From Marinobacter sp. SS13-12 (lineage in GTDB: Bacteria > Pseudomonadota > Gammaproteobacteria > Pseudomonadales > Oleiphilaceae): DNA of 64,000 bases. Within the stretch, counting starts at the first letter, position 1. Every line of letters starts with the position of its first letter. Below are positions 8,395 to 18,067 of the stretch, piece after piece. Location: positions 372,001 through 436,000 of the forward strand of contig NZ_JASSUA010000003.1 in NCBI RefSeq assembly GCF_030227115.1, written 5' to 3'. The position numbers and the translations under genes were made by a program. Below the pieces are notes generated by a model. That model worked only from the letters and a program-made list of their open reading frames with translations. It did not search any database and was not told where the DNA came from.

Positions 8395-9699
8395 ATGGAC
8401 ATGATCTGGATGAGCCTTGCGCTCCTGGTCGGGCTCCTGATTCTGCTCGCAGCAGGGCTGTCGGTAGCCTTTGCTCTGACGGCAACCGGCCTGGCTGCAC
8501 TGTATTTCCTCAGCAACATTCCGGTAGGCCAGAGCTTGTCGACCTCGTTTTACGGTGCCAGCGCGTCCTGGGAGCTGGCGGCGCTGCCCATGTTCATCTG
8601 GATGGGTGAGGTGCTTTTCCGTTCACGGCTCTCGGAGGAGATGTTCAACGGTATTGCCCCCTGGGTTGGTCGCATTCCGGGCCGACTTCTTCATACCAAC
8701 ATTATCGGCTGTGGCATCTTCGCTGCAATTTCCGGTTCGTCAGCGGCGACCGCGGCAACCATCGGAAAAATGTCAATACCGGAGCTCACCGGGCGAGGCT
8801 ATGATCGCAAGCAGGTCCTGGGCACTCTTGCCGGATCAGCCACCCTCGGCCTGCTGATTCCCCCGTCGATAATTCTCATCGTGTACGGCGTTGCCACCGA
8901 GCAATCCATTGCCAGGCTATTCGTAGCGGGCATTCTGCCGGGGTTGCTGCTAATGGTGATGTTCGCGGGCTATGTCGGTATCTGGTCCGGGATGAATCCC
9001 TCCGGCGTGCCCGCCGATGAAGAAGAATCCTTGCCGCTGGCAGAGAAGTTTCGCCGCAGCAAGCCGCTGATCCCGGTGGTGTTGCTGATTGTCGGTATCA
9101 TCGGCTCTATCTATGCCGGACTGGCATCACCAACGGAATCGGCCGCGGTGGGTGTTGCCCTGGCGCACCTGCTGTCCTGGCGTGGCGGTTCCCTGAGCAG
9201 GGCGACCTGTATGGAAGCCCTGATGGGCACGGTGAAAACCTCCACCATGATCGCTTTCATTCTTGTGGGCGCCCACTTTCTGACCGTATCCATGGGTTTT
9301 ACCGGCATTCCACGGGAACTGGCAACCTGGATCAATACACTGTCACTGTCCCCCTACATGCTGCTCCTGGCACTGACGGCCTTCTTCATTCTTCTGGGCT
9401 GCTTTCTCGATGGCATTTCCGTTGTGGTGCTGACGACCTCGGTGATCCTACCGATGGTACAAGCCGCCGGAATCGATCTGATGTGGTTTGGCATCTACCT
9501 GGTGATCGTGGTGGAAATGAGCCAGATAACCCCTCCGGTGGGGTTCAACCTGTTTGTGATCCAGGGGCTTACCGGTGACAACATTATCCGGATTGCGCTG
9601 GCCGCGCTGCCTTATTTCCTGCTGCTGCTGGCCGGGGTGTTCCTGATCACTATTTTCCCGGAAATTGTCACCTATCTGCCCGGTAAAATGGGGAATTGA
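8395..9699 (+). CDS. dctM: TRAP transporter large permease DctM
   Basis: A 434-residue integral membrane protein of the DctM family, with about 12 hydrophobic segments. Family motifs include GSSAATAATIGKMSIPEL in the first half and TPPVGFNLFVIQGL in the second. It uses a sodium gradient to carry the solute bound by DctP across the inner membrane. The ATG at 8395 lies 4 bases after the dctQ stop; an in-frame ATG at 8356 would lie inside dctQ and is not preferred. Confidence 0.9.
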   Translation: MDMIWMSLALLVGLLILLAAGLSVAFALTATGLAALYFLSNIPVGQSLSTSFYGASASWELAALPMFIWMGEVLFRSRLSEEMFNGIAPWVGRIPGRLLHTNIIGCGIFAAISGSSAATAATIGKMSIPELTGRGYDRKQVLGTLAGSATLGLLIPPSIILIVYGVATEQSIARLFVAGILPGLLLMVMFAGYVGIWSGMNPSGVPADEEESLPLAEKFRRSKPLIPVVLLIVGIIGSIYAGLASPTESAAVGVALAHLLSWRGGSLSRATCMEALMGTVKTSTMIAFILVGAHFLTVSMGFTGIPRELATWINTLSLSPYMLLLALTAFFILLGCFLDGISVVVLTTSVILPMVQAAGIDLMWFGIYLVIVVEMSQITPPVGFNLFVIQGLTGDNIIRIALAALPYFLLLLAGVFLITIFPEIVTYLPGKMGN

Positions 9700-9758
9700 C
9701 GGACCAAACCCTACTACACTCAGGCAAACATCAGTCAGCCGCGTCAGGAGCATTGATC

Positions 9759-11246
9759 ATGAAGCCAGAGTTCCCCGGACTACCCCAGTTGCTGCTGGAA
9801 AAAGACCAGTCTGTACCCGCTTCCTGGGATCTTGATCCAGGTGAGGGTGTTGTAATTCTGGTGCCCGAAGACGACCGGGAGGCCTTAGACCATATACCCT
9901 GGTCTGATTTCCTGGAAAAGCGCCTTTCTGCGTATCCGGAAACCGCCAATCCCGTGTTTCTGTCCACGCCTGATGGCGGTCGAGCCGCCGTTGTGTTCGT
10001 ACCGGAACACCTGCAGGCATTCAAAGCCCTGACTCTGGCGCGAAAGGTGATCGGCCCTCTGATTGCTGAACGGCTGGAGGAGGTCAATGTTATTTCCCTG
10101 CTGGATGAAGACGAATCTTCATGTGCCATGGCCGAAGCCATTGTGGCGGCCGCACACGCAGCCCTTTTCCAGCTGCCCAGAATTACGGAAAAACCTCCTG
10201 AAGCAAACACCCTGCGGGCAATCCGTTTCTTCGGGGAGTTTGAAGAGGCGGACTTTGAATTCGCTGAGGCAACCGCCGAAGGCAATAATCTTGCTCGCTG
10301 GTTAACCCATCTTCCGGGAAATTATCTGACGCCCGGCATCTATCGGGATTTTGCCGAGTCACTCGCCAGACAGGAAGGCTGGGACGCGCAGTTCCATGAC
10401 TGCGATAAACTGGAAGAGTTGGGTGCTGGTGCCTTTCTCTCCGTTGTCGCGGCCAGCCCGGTCAGGGACGCCGGCATTCTTCACCTGAAATACCGCCCCC
10501 CGGGGGCTGAGGGAAGCCCGCTTGCACTGGTCGGTAAGGGGATCTGTTTCGATACCGGTGGAAGCAACCTGAAAGTGGGCGGAAGCATGCTGGGCATGCA
10601 TGGGGATATGCAGGGCAGTGCTGTCGCACTTGGCGCCTTCCTCGCCATTACCCGCCTGAAATTCGACCAGCCGGTGGATTGCTGGCTGGCTTTGGCGGAG
10701 AACCACATCGGATCCCGGGCGGTGAAATGCAACGATGTGATTACAGCTCTGGATGGCACCACCATTGAGCTGATCAATACCGATGCGGAGGGCCGAATGG
10801 TGCTTTCGGATACCCTGGCCCTCGTATGCCGGGAAAACCCCCGTGCCATTATTGATTATGCGACGCTGACGGGCGGCGTGGTAGCGGCTCTGGGCCAGCG
10901 AATGGCCGGTGCAATAACGAATCGTCGGGAGTGGGTCGAGCCGATTATCCAGGCCGGTGAGCGTTGTGGGGAGCGGGTATGGCCTTTTCCGTACGAGGAT
11001 GATTACGATGAGGATCTGAAATCAAAAGTCGCCGACACGTTGCAGTGCAGAACTACCGGGCCGGGCGATCATATCTATGCGGCCCGCCTGCTGGGTCGGT
11101 TCGTTGACAAAGACATCGGCTGGGTGCATGTAGACATGGCATCGTCCGGCACGCACACCGGCGGGCTGGCCCACATACCCACAGACCTCCAGGGATTCGG
11201 GGTACGTTTTGGGGTGGAGTGGCTTAAAAAGGTAGCCAGTGAGTAA
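9759..11246 (+). CDS. M17 leucyl aminopeptidase family protein
   Basis: A 495-residue metallopeptidase. The M17 catalytic C-terminal half is clear: LVGKGICFDTGGSNLK supplies the metal-binding Lys and Asp and the catalytic Lys; HGDMQGSA gives the next Asp; NTDAEGRMVLSD supplies the Asp/Glu pair and Arg. Members remove N-terminal residues from peptides in the cytoplasm using two divalent metals. The canonical M-K-x-D-M-G-G stretch is altered to M-H-G-D-M-Q-G. The start at 9759 has AGGAG 8 bases upstream; an in-frame TTG at 9696 overlaps dctM and is rejected. It lies 59 bases after the TRAP genes on the same strand and may be cotranscribed. Confidence 0.88.
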   Translation: MKPEFPGLPQLLLEKDQSVPASWDLDPGEGVVILVPEDDREALDHIPWSDFLEKRLSAYPETANPVFLSTPDGGRAAVVFVPEHLQAFKALTLARKVIGPLIAERLEEVNVISLLDEDESSCAMAEAIVAAAHAALFQLPRITEKPPEANTLRAIRFFGEFEEADFEFAEATAEGNNLARWLTHLPGNYLTPGIYRDFAESLARQEGWDAQFHDCDKLEELGAGAFLSVVAASPVRDAGILHLKYRPPGAEGSPLALVGKGICFDTGGSNLKVGGSMLGMHGDMQGSAVALGAFLAITRLKFDQPVDCWLALAENHIGSRAVKCNDVITALDGTTIELINTDAEGRMVLSDTLALVCRENPRAIIDYATLTGGVVAALGQRMAGAITNRREWVEPIIQAGERCGERVWPFPYEDDYDEDLKSKVADTLQCRTTGPGDHIYAARLLGRFVDKDIGWVHVDMASSGTHTGGLAHIPTDLQGFGVRFGVEWLKKVASE

Positions 11247-11375
11247 CGCCTGTCACGTTGGCATGTGGCGTTTATTGTCCTTTCAGGCCTGTTCCTGCAG
11301 GAAATGGAACAGATTCTGATTTCATCACGTCGTTTTCCTTGTATTGCCTATAACGAATAACAAGGAGAGCAACTG

Positions 11376-13289
11376 ATGTTTCATACCTTTCGTCCAGGCC
11401 TCTGGCACCGACCATTGAGCGCCTTTTTTTTGACCGTGGCTGTTGCCGGGTGCGTCGACCTGGGTTCCGATGAAACGGGACCCGGCCAATCTGTTCAAAG
11501 TTCCGGTTCACTGCCGGAGCAGGCCTGTGAAAGTCCGGGAAAAGGAAATCCTTCCCGCTGTGAAGTGCCGGTGTCCTGTTCGGATGGTACCCCCACCGAA
11601 GGCGGTCGCAGCTACCCGGTCGAGTTGCAGTCGGCCAGCGGGGAAACGATCGTTTTCCAGGTGCTTGAGCCCATGGGGGGGATCGACTGCGCGAAGGGTC
11701 ACCCATTGGTTTTGCATGGCCACGGTTTTGGCGGTGCCCGCTCCACGGAAGGTTTTGAAAACTACCGCGAATCCGGATTTGCCGTCGTTTCGATTGACCA
11801 GAGAGGTTTTGGTGAAAGCACCGGCACGGTGAGAGTGATGGATCCCGAGTTTGAAGGGGACGACCTGATCCGGATTCTGGACTGGGCCGAGGATAACCTG
11901 GAGTACCTGCAGCATCGCACTGAACCCTCGCTCCCCAGGGAGTTGAATCCGAACCTGGTTGTCGGTGCTATTGGCGGCAGTTATGGGGGTGGGTTCCAGC
12001 TCCTGTTACATGGACAGGACCCGAAGCAGAGGCTTGATGCCCTTGTTCCTGACATTACCTGGTACGACCTGCGCTATAGCCTCAACCCCGGCAACGTAAT
12101 CAAGACAGGATGGGACCTGGTGCTGGTGGCCGGAGGAGAAGCCGGTTCAAGCGGGAATGGTAATGACGGGCTGGACCCGATCATCCGTGAGATTCTTGCC
12201 CAGGGAGCAACCCTGAACCAATTTCCTGACGCCGGGCTGGATTTCTTCTACTATCACAGTCCGGCTTATCGCTGCACTGGCGAGCCGGTATCGGTATCTG
12301 ACAACCCGAACCTGTTGAGCTACCAGATCAACCCGCCGGCATTCGATGTCCAGCCCACGCCTTACCCTGAAGTTGATGTGCTGTTTACCCAGGGCATGAA
12401 GGACACACTGTTCAACTTCAATGAAGCCTGGCGCAACTTCGAGTGCCTGAAATCGCTCGGTGGTGATGTCCGACTGCTAACGCACCAGACTGGTCACATC
12501 CTGCCCGTGGAAGCGCCGGACGAGTCACAGCCGGGTGAGTTCCTGGATCCGACGGCGGGCTTGCTGGAGATACCTGGTTTCCAGGGAGCGGCTGGTGCGT
12601 TTGCCTGCGGTGATATCCCGATTGCCGATGCCACATTGGATTGGCTTCAGCATCATTTGCAGGGTGAGCCACTGCCCGGTTACTTCGATGGCACCGCCTC
12701 GCAGGTCTGTCTCTCAGTGGAGACCGGTGAATCGATAAAGGTACCGTTTGACTCATTCCCCGCACCAGGTCTTGAAGGAGGACCTCTGAAGGGTGCCAGT
12801 GTGGTCGAGCGACTGGTGGCCACCGAGTTGCCGGTCGCCAACGGATATGAGGCCGTGGCAGCCGCTACCCAACCGCCTACGGCATTGCCGCTGGGCCGTG
12901 CAGGGGAGACCGGGGCGATCCTGGGAGGTATCCCCACAGCCCGGCTGACGATTTCGGATCTGACCGGTCGTTCCTCGTGCGGGCTGGAGGCAGATCCCTA
13001 TGCGCCGGGTTGTGATCCCATTGTGTTTGTGGGGCTTGGCAAGCGCTCAGACGGCGAAAGCCGCTGGCAGCTGATCGACGATCAGATCAAGCCCGTACGA
13101 GGTTTGAAGGATCAGGAAGTCGTCGAACTGGTCGGGGTGGCCGAAGCACTGGCGCCTGGTGATGAGTTGGCGCTGCTGGTTTACGGGTTTCATCCACAAT
13201 ATCCGGCAAGCTGGTCGAGGGATGCATTGATACCCTTTGTGAATCTGGAAGGTTCCGTGCAGTTGCCGATCCTGGAGGGCCAGCTGTAA
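11376..13289 (+). CDS. lipoprotein alpha/beta hydrolase (S15/acyl-peptidase-like)
   Basis: A 637-residue protein with a lipoprotein signal ending in VAGC at about residue 26, so the mature form is membrane-anchored outside the cytoplasm. The hydrolase core includes LHGHGFGG (oxyanion region), DQRGFGES and the nucleophile elbow GGSYGGG, with a plausible catalytic His in THQTGHILP near residue 370. The pattern DQRG-G-S-G with GGSYGG recalls X-Pro dipeptidyl peptidase/CocE-type enzymes. The C-terminal 200 residues are beta-rich and would serve as a jelly-roll domain. Substrate could be a peptide, ester or polymer. The preceding bases contain an AAGGAG ribosome site. The gene stands alone and faces the sco1 gene. 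Confidence 0.78.
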   Translation: MFHTFRPGLWHRPLSAFFLTVAVAGCVDLGSDETGPGQSVQSSGSLPEQACESPGKGNPSRCEVPVSCSDGTPTEGGRSYPVELQSASGETIVFQVLEPMGGIDCAKGHPLVLHGHGFGGARSTEGFENYRESGFAVVSIDQRGFGESTGTVRVMDPEFEGDDLIRILDWAEDNLEYLQHRTEPSLPRELNPNLVVGAIGGSYGGGFQLLLHGQDPKQRLDALVPDITWYDLRYSLNPGNVIKTGWDLVLVAGGEAGSSGNGNDGLDPIIREILAQGATLNQFPDAGLDFFYYHSPAYRCTGEPVSVSDNPNLLSYQINPPAFDVQPTPYPEVDVLFTQGMKDTLFNFNEAWRNFECLKSLGGDVRLLTHQTGHILPVEAPDESQPGEFLDPTAGLLEIPGFQGAAGAFACGDIPIADATLDWLQHHLQGEPLPGYFDGTASQVCLSVETGESIKVPFDSFPAPGLEGGPLKGASVVERLVATELPVANGYEAVAAATQPPTALPLGRAGETGAILGGIPTARLTISDLTGRSSCGLEADPYAPGCDPIVFVGLGKRSDGESRWQLIDDQIKPVRGLKDQEVVELVGVAEALAPGDELALLVYGFHPQYPASWSRDALIPFVNLEGSVQLPILEGQL

Positions 13290-13323
13290 GGCCATGGATG
13301 ACCCGGATTACAGGATCTCTGTG

Positions 13324-13947
13324 TCAGGTCCTGCCTTCCTCGGCGAGGGCAATCAGGTCTGCCCGTATATCTTCAACACTCAATTCAGGCCTGAACAGCA
13401 GGCGAGCCTCTCCCTCGCGGTCGAATACGTAGACAGCACCGCTGTGGGAGACGTTGTAGTTACCTTCTTCGTCCGGATCATCGTAGCCGAAGGTGGTGCG
13501 GTAGCGCTTGCTCAGTTCCCGCAATGCCTTTTCTTCGCCGGTAAGCCCGATGGCCCTCTCGCTGAAGAAATCCACGTAGCTGCCAATGCGTTCCGGCGTG
13601 TCCCGTCGTGGGTCCACGCTGACGAAGACGATCCGGGTGTCGTCCTGCAGTTCGTCGGGCATGTCCTTGACGGCACGGGAGAGCTTCTGGAGTGTTGCAG
13701 GGCAGACGTCAGGGCAGGAGGTGAAGCCGAAGAACAGCATGCGGATTTCACCGGCGGTGTCATCGGCGGTCAGGGTATCACCGGAGGTATCTGTCAGCTC
13801 GAATGCCAGTTCCGGCATCAGGCCACTGATGTCCTTGCCGTGCCAGGACCCGTCGTCGCTGAAACAGCCCGCCAGGATCACCGTTGAGGCAAGCACGGCA
13901 GCGATTGGCAGCATGTTGAGCAGACGTGAACGGAACTGGATACTCAT
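13324..13947 (-). CDS. Sco1/SenC family copper chaperone lipoprotein
   Basis: A 207-residue thioredoxin-fold protein with a lipobox (ILAGC, Cys28). It carries the Sco metal-binding set: Cys78 and Cys82 in TSCPDVCP and His168 in NVSHSG. Sco proteins deliver copper to, or reduce the cysteines of, the CuA site of cytochrome c oxidase subunit II at the outer face of the inner membrane. The ATG at 13947 overlaps the stop of the upstream CtaG-like gene by ATGA, and the lipoprotein signal begins there; a longer frame upstream is spurious. The coupling with an oxidase assembly factor supports the role. Confidence 0.92.
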   Translation of the reverse strand: MSIQFRSRLLNMLPIAAVLASTVILAGCFSDDGSWHGKDISGLMPELAFELTDTSGDTLTADDTAGEIRMLFFGFTSCPDVCPATLQKLSRAVKDMPDELQDDTRIVFVSVDPRRDTPERIGSYVDFFSERAIGLTGEEKALRELSKRYRTTFGYDDPDEEGNYNVSHSGAVYVFDREGEARLLFRPELSVEDIRADLIALAEEGRT

Positions 13948-14786
13948 GAATGGGTTGCCTTCAGTTTTTCGGAATAGGGGGATACATTGCCGTCCTCCCG
14001 CATGGCGCGACGAAGGATGATCAGGATGCCGAGAATGCTCATCATCGCCGGTGGAATCCAGGTGAGCAGCCCGCCCAGAAGCTGATCGGTCTCCGGTGCC
14101 ATCGGCCAGGCGCGACCGCACACTTCGTAAACGTCGTACACCATGCCTCTGGAGAACACGATGGTGGCGCCAAGGACCATCTGCGGTATCGCCACCAGCG
14201 CCAGTAAAAGGATGCGTTTGCCATAGCCCAGGGCATCGCTGGTAACGGGTGAGCGGGGGTCAAAGATCAGCCACCAGAACAACAGGCCGTCCAGCAGCAT
14301 GCTCCAGTTCATGATCCAGTAGAGGTCGCGGCTGAGCATGGCGTCGAAATGGATGGGCGGCCAGAGCCAGAAGTAAATGAGGCCCACGAACAGGAAGGAT
14401 GCAATGGCCGGGTGCTGAAGAAAACGGTATACCCATCCTAACGGCACCAGTGCGCGCCTGATACCGGGCTTGATCCGGCTGTAGAGAAAACGCATCACCG
14501 GCAGGGGGTTGGACAGCGCAATCAGGAATGGCCCCAGGTGGTGGAGAATCAGGTGCTGGCCCCGGTGCACAAAGAACATGTACTGGGAGTAGTAATCAAA
14601 CCGGGTCTGCATGACGCCGTAGCAAATCATGACCCCGATCACGAACACCAGTATCCGGCCACTGCCAGGCCGGTCGTTCTCGGGCATTCTGAGCAGCCCG
14701 TAGCCGTAGAACCCCAGCACGAGCACAAAGCCCAGTATCGTCACTGGTGAGAAATCATAAGGTATCAGATAGTCTACGGCGGACAT
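13944..14786 (-). CDS. cytochrome c oxidase assembly factor, caa3 CtaG-type
   Basis: A 280-residue integral membrane protein with about seven hydrophobic helices. It matches the caa3-type CtaG family: HRGQHLILHHLGPFL with several His residues in one helix, FLQHPAIASFLF and FWLWPPIHFDAML. This family is distinct from the Cox11-type CtaG and is thought to help insert copper into cytochrome oxidase. It overlaps the downstream sco1 gene by 4 bases, forming a copper-delivery operon. The oxidase subunits themselves are not in the window. Confidence 0.85.
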   Translation of the reverse strand: MSAVDYLIPYDFSPVTILGFVLVLGFYGYGLLRMPENDRPGSGRILVFVIGVMICYGVMQTRFDYYSQYMFFVHRGQHLILHHLGPFLIALSNPLPVMRFLYSRIKPGIRRALVPLGWVYRFLQHPAIASFLFVGLIYFWLWPPIHFDAMLSRDLYWIMNWSMLLDGLLFWWLIFDPRSPVTSDALGYGKRILLLALVAIPQMVLGATIVFSRGMVYDVYEVCGRAWPMAPETDQLLGGLLTWIPPAMMSILGILIILRRAMREDGNVSPYSEKLKATHS

Positions 14787-14894
14787 CGGGCGTGCCTTAA
14801 TGCGCTGGCGCGGTGCCAGAAAATTGTTGTTGGAGCAGGTTCAGAGTTTTACCGGACTGGCGGTTAAATTCAAGCGATTGTTGGGTTACGGGTG

Positions 14895-16457
14895 TTATTG
14901 AGGATACCCGGTGATATCCCGTATTTTCCGGTACAGCGGTTGCAGTTGCGGGTACATCTTCAGGTACACCTCCCGGTAAAGGCGCTCGTACAACAGCCGG
15001 GATGCTTCCCGGGGATGAAACACATCGCCTACTCGGGTCATGGCCGCAACCGCCGTGTCGAAATCCGGATGCAGGCCCAGGCCGACAGCAGCGTCGATGG
15101 CCGCGCCCAGGCCGGAGGTTTCGTAGGTATGGGGCCGTTCGGCAGGTAGCCCGAAAACGTCAGCGGTCAGTTGCATGGCCGCGTCACTCTGGGAGCCGCC
15201 CCCCGCCACACGGAGCTTGCGAATGGGAACGCCGCTGCGCTTCTCGATACGCTCCTTGCCTTCCCGCAATGCGTAGGCCAACCCTTCCAGAATGGCGCGA
15301 TAGATGTGGGAGCGGGTGTGGACATCGCCGAAGCCGATGATGGAGCCTTTTGCCTCCGGCCCTGGCTGGCGCACGCCGGGCGACCAGTAGGGCTGCAGCA
15401 TCAGGCCCATGGAGCCCGGTGGCACCGCACGGACCAGTTCGTCGAACAATGCCTCCGGTTCAATGCCTTTCTGTTCCGCCAGTTTCTGTTCCCGCAGGCC
15501 GAATTCCCGTTTGAACCAGCTCACCATCCAGAAGCCCCGGTAGATCATCACTTCCGTGGAATAGTGGCCGGGCAGGGCGGATGGGTAAGGCGGCATCATC
15601 CGTACCGGTTCGACATAGCGTTTACTGGTGGTGTTGATCGTCGCTGTGGTGCCGTAACTCATGCAGCCGACTTCCGGGCTCAGGCCACCGGAGCCCAGAA
15701 TTTCACAGGCCTTGTCCGAGGCTGCCGCAATCACCGGCAAGGCTTTGGGCAGTCCCAGGTGGGCCGCAGCGTCTGTGGTCAGCTCGCCGATCCGGTCCCC
15801 GGGTCTGACCAGCTCCGGCAGCATCTCGGGTTTGACCGGCATGGTCTGCCATTTGAAATCACGCTTGCCGGCCCAGCGGTGGCGTTTGTAGTCAAAGGGG
15901 ATGTAGCCCACCTGGCTGCCTACCGAATCACGGAACTCGCCGGTCAGGCGGTAATTAAGGTATCCGGAAAGCAGCAGGAAATGGCGTGTTCTGGCCCAGA
16001 TATCCGGCTGGTTCTGGGCGATCCAGTTGGCCTGGGTTTTCTCGCGAAAGCGGTCGACGGTGGGCTCCAGGCGCAGCAGCTTGAACAGCCAGCCCCAGGG
16101 ACCGGTCACGGGGCCTTCCACTTTGGCGTGGCGCTGGTCCAGCCAGATGATGGCTGGCCTCAGGGGTTCGCCGTTTTCGTCCAGATTGATGACCGTGCCA
16201 CGCTGGGTGGTCACAGTAACACCAGCCACCTGGCCAGGATCGGCGGTGGTATCCTGCCACAGCAGTGCGCATGCCTTGCCCAGGGCCTCCCAGAAGTAAT
16301 CCGGGTGCTGTTCCGCCCAGCCAGGCTGCTCGGAAAAGTAGGGCTCGATGTCCTGCTTGCCTTTGCCAATCAGGTTTCCACAGGTGTCGAACAACAGGGC
16401 GCGAACGCTCTGGGTGCCGTTGTCGATGGCCAGGATCAGGGGTTCTTTGGGGCTCAT
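14895..16457 (-). CDS. FGGY family carbohydrate kinase
   Basis: A 520-residue sugar/polyol kinase. The N-terminal ATPase motif LAIDNGTQSVRALLFD, the central GTTATINTTSKRY segment and C-terminal RKLRVAGGGSQSDAAMQLTADVFG (phosphate/adenosine motifs) match FGGY kinases. The family phosphorylates glycerol, xylulose, ribulose, gluconate and others; the motifs do not fit glycerol kinase well enough to name it GlpK. It overlaps the upstream GlpD-like gene by 4 bases and is the last gene of a three-gene coupled operon. It probably makes the phosphorylated polyol used by the two flavoproteins encoded before it, an inference from gene order. Confidence 0.87.
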   Translation of the reverse strand: MSPKEPLILAIDNGTQSVRALLFDTCGNLIGKGKQDIEPYFSEQPGWAEQHPDYFWEALGKACALLWQDTTADPGQVAGVTVTTQRGTVINLDENGEPLRPAIIWLDQRHAKVEGPVTGPWGWLFKLLRLEPTVDRFREKTQANWIAQNQPDIWARTRHFLLLSGYLNYRLTGEFRDSVGSQVGYIPFDYKRHRWAGKRDFKWQTMPVKPEMLPELVRPGDRIGELTTDAAAHLGLPKALPVIAAASDKACEILGSGGLSPEVGCMSYGTTATINTTSKRYVEPVRMMPPYPSALPGHYSTEVMIYRGFWMVSWFKREFGLREQKLAEQKGIEPEALFDELVRAVPPGSMGLMLQPYWSPGVRQPGPEAKGSIIGFGDVHTRSHIYRAILEGLAYALREGKERIEKRSGVPIRKLRVAGGGSQSDAAMQLTADVFGLPAERPHTYETSGLGAAIDAAVGLGLHPDFDTAVAAMTRVGDVFHPREASRLLYERLYREVYLKMYPQLQPLYRKIRDITGYPQ

Positions 16458-18067
16458 GTCGCCTCGCCGCCGGCTTCGGGCACTGAATAGCTGGCTTGCC
16501 AGATACCAAGATAGCGTTCCTGCTCACCTTCCCAGCGGTTATCGTCCCAGCCCAGAACGGGTTGGCAGACCTTGCGAATCTGCGGTAACAGTTCCTCACC
16601 ACCCGAGGGCAGGATCAGGCCGACCCGTGTGCGGCGAAGCAGCAAATCATCCAGATGGACGACACCGGTGTTGGCAGCAGCCCAGGCCAGTTCCGCCCAC
16701 AGGGTGTCCGACGGCGCGATGGTGTCATGGGAGCCGGCATTCACAATGTCGCCCAGTGCCGGCCCATAGAAGCCTTTCAGGCGCTCCCAGTTCCGGTGAC
16801 TGATGCTTTGTGGTCTTTCCAGGTCGGCTGGCGGCGAGAAAACGCGAGCGCCATTGTCCCTGATCTGGACTCCCGGCATGAGGTTTTGCGCCCGCTCGAG
16901 CACCTCTCGTGCGATGAGCCGGAAGGTGGTGAGTTTGCCACCTGCAATACTGATTAATCCGTTGTCTGACCAGAGAACATGTTCACGGTTTTCTTTCGAG
17001 GGTTTTACCCGCTTTCCGTCCGCGTTCTGTTCGCTGACAACCGGTCGCACACCGGCCCAGGTCGCGATGATGTCGCTTTCGGTAATGGCACTGGCGGGAA
17101 ACAGGGTGTCCGAGATCTGCAACAGATACTCCAGCTCTTCCCGGGTAATGGCCGGCTCCTCGGAAAGGCTTTGTTCATGATCAAGATCGGTGGTACCCAG
17201 AACCGTCGTGCCCTGCCATGGAAACGCGAATACGGGGCGCCGGTCTTGCGGATGAAACAGGGACACTGAGCAGGAAACGGGCAGCCTGTTGAAAGGCAGA
17301 ACCAGGTGGCTGCCCCGCAGTGGCCTTATGCGGGTTTTGTTGTCGTCAGCCTGCTGGAGCTGTCGCGCCCAGGCACCGGTGGCATTGATGACCAGTGGCG
17401 TGCTGACGGTGAACGTCTGTCCCTCAGCTCCTGTGTCGCGAAGCTGAAGGCCGGTTACGGCCATACTGTCGCCGTCACGAAGAACCGACTCTGCCTGAAG
17501 ATAATTCAGGCACAGGGCGCCGTCGGCCTCGGCCTCTTCAATCACCCGCTGCACTAGCCGGGAATCGTCAGTGACGGCATCGGTAAACCCGCTGGCTGCA
17601 ACCAGGTTGTCGGTTGCCAATCCGGGTACCCACTGCAGGGTTTCGGCCGGTGACAGTCTTTGTCGTGAAGGCGTGCGCGCAATTCTGTCGTAAACCCGCA
17701 ACAGAATCTGGAACAGCCGGGGCCCGGGAAACTGTTTGCGGTAATGGGGCATGACAAATCGCAGTGGGTCGATCAGTCCCGGTGCCTCCGCCATCAGCCG
17801 GTCCCGTTCCCGCACGGCGTCCTTGGTGAGGTTGAAGTGGCCACTGCCCAGGTAGCGCAGGCCACCGTGAACCATTTTCGAGGAGCGGCTGGAGGTGCCC
17901 CAGGAAAAGTCATTCTGTTCCACCAGCAGCGTACGCAGGCCGCTGCCTGCCGCTTCCCGGGCAACCCCGGCACCGGTGATACCGCCACCAATCACAACGA
18001 TATCGAACTCCGAATTGCTGCTCTGGAGCTGTTCCAGCTTCTGCGCACGGGTCAGTGACATGATCAT
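16454..18067 (-). CDS. glpD: FAD-dependent glycerol-3-phosphate dehydrogenase (GlpD-like)
   Basis: A 537-residue flavoprotein. It has VVIGGGITGAGVAREAAGSGLRTLLVE for FAD binding, SSRSSKMVHGGLRYL (GlpD-typical HGGLRYL) and FPWQGTTVLGTTD, followed by a C-terminal helical DAO_C domain with IAGGKLTTFR. GlpD oxidises sn-glycerol 3-phosphate to dihydroxyacetone phosphate and passes electrons to quinone at the inner membrane. It begins in an ATGA overlap with the upstream AGPS-like gene and ends in one with the FGGY kinase gene. Because of these partners it may be a dedicated paralogue rather than the housekeeping GlpD. Confidence 0.85.
   Translation of the reverse strand: MIMSLTRAQKLEQLQSSNSEFDIVVIGGGITGAGVAREAAGSGLRTLLVEQNDFSWGTSSRSSKMVHGGLRYLGSGHFNLTKDAVRERDRLMAEAPGLIDPLRFVMPHYRKQFPGPRLFQILLRVYDRIARTPSRQRLSPAETLQWVPGLATDNLVAASGFTDAVTDDSRLVQRVIEEAEADGALCLNYLQAESVLRDGDSMAVTGLQLRDTGAEGQTFTVSTPLVINATGAWARQLQQADDNKTRIRPLRGSHLVLPFNRLPVSCSVSLFHPQDRRPVFAFPWQGTTVLGTTDLDHEQSLSEEPAITREELEYLLQISDTLFPASAITESDIIATWAGVRPVVSEQNADGKRVKPSKENREHVLWSDNGLISIAGGKLTTFRLIAREVLERAQNLMPGVQIRDNGARVFSPPADLERPQSISHRNWERLKGFYGPALGDIVNAGSHDTIAPSDTLWAELAWAAANTGVVHLDDLLLRRTRVGLILPSGGEELLPQIRKVCQPVLGWDDNRWEGEQERYLGIWQASYSVPEAGGEAT

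Noticed and set aside
11245..11273. Possible terminator AACGCC...GGCGTT with T-rich tail after the aminopeptidase gene
   Set aside because: Only six base pairs with a 16-base loop and an interrupted T-run; too weak to list as a terminator.
14895..16457. Naming the FGGY kinase GlpK because of the adjacent GlpD-like gene
   Set aside because: The motifs are those of a general FGGY kinase and do not clearly match glycerol kinase, so no symbol was assigned.
15171..16490. Long plus-strand open frame of 439 codons opposite the FGGY kinase gene
   Set aside because: It lies antisense to an obvious kinase, has no recognisable motif and no ribosome site; a GC-rich shadow frame.
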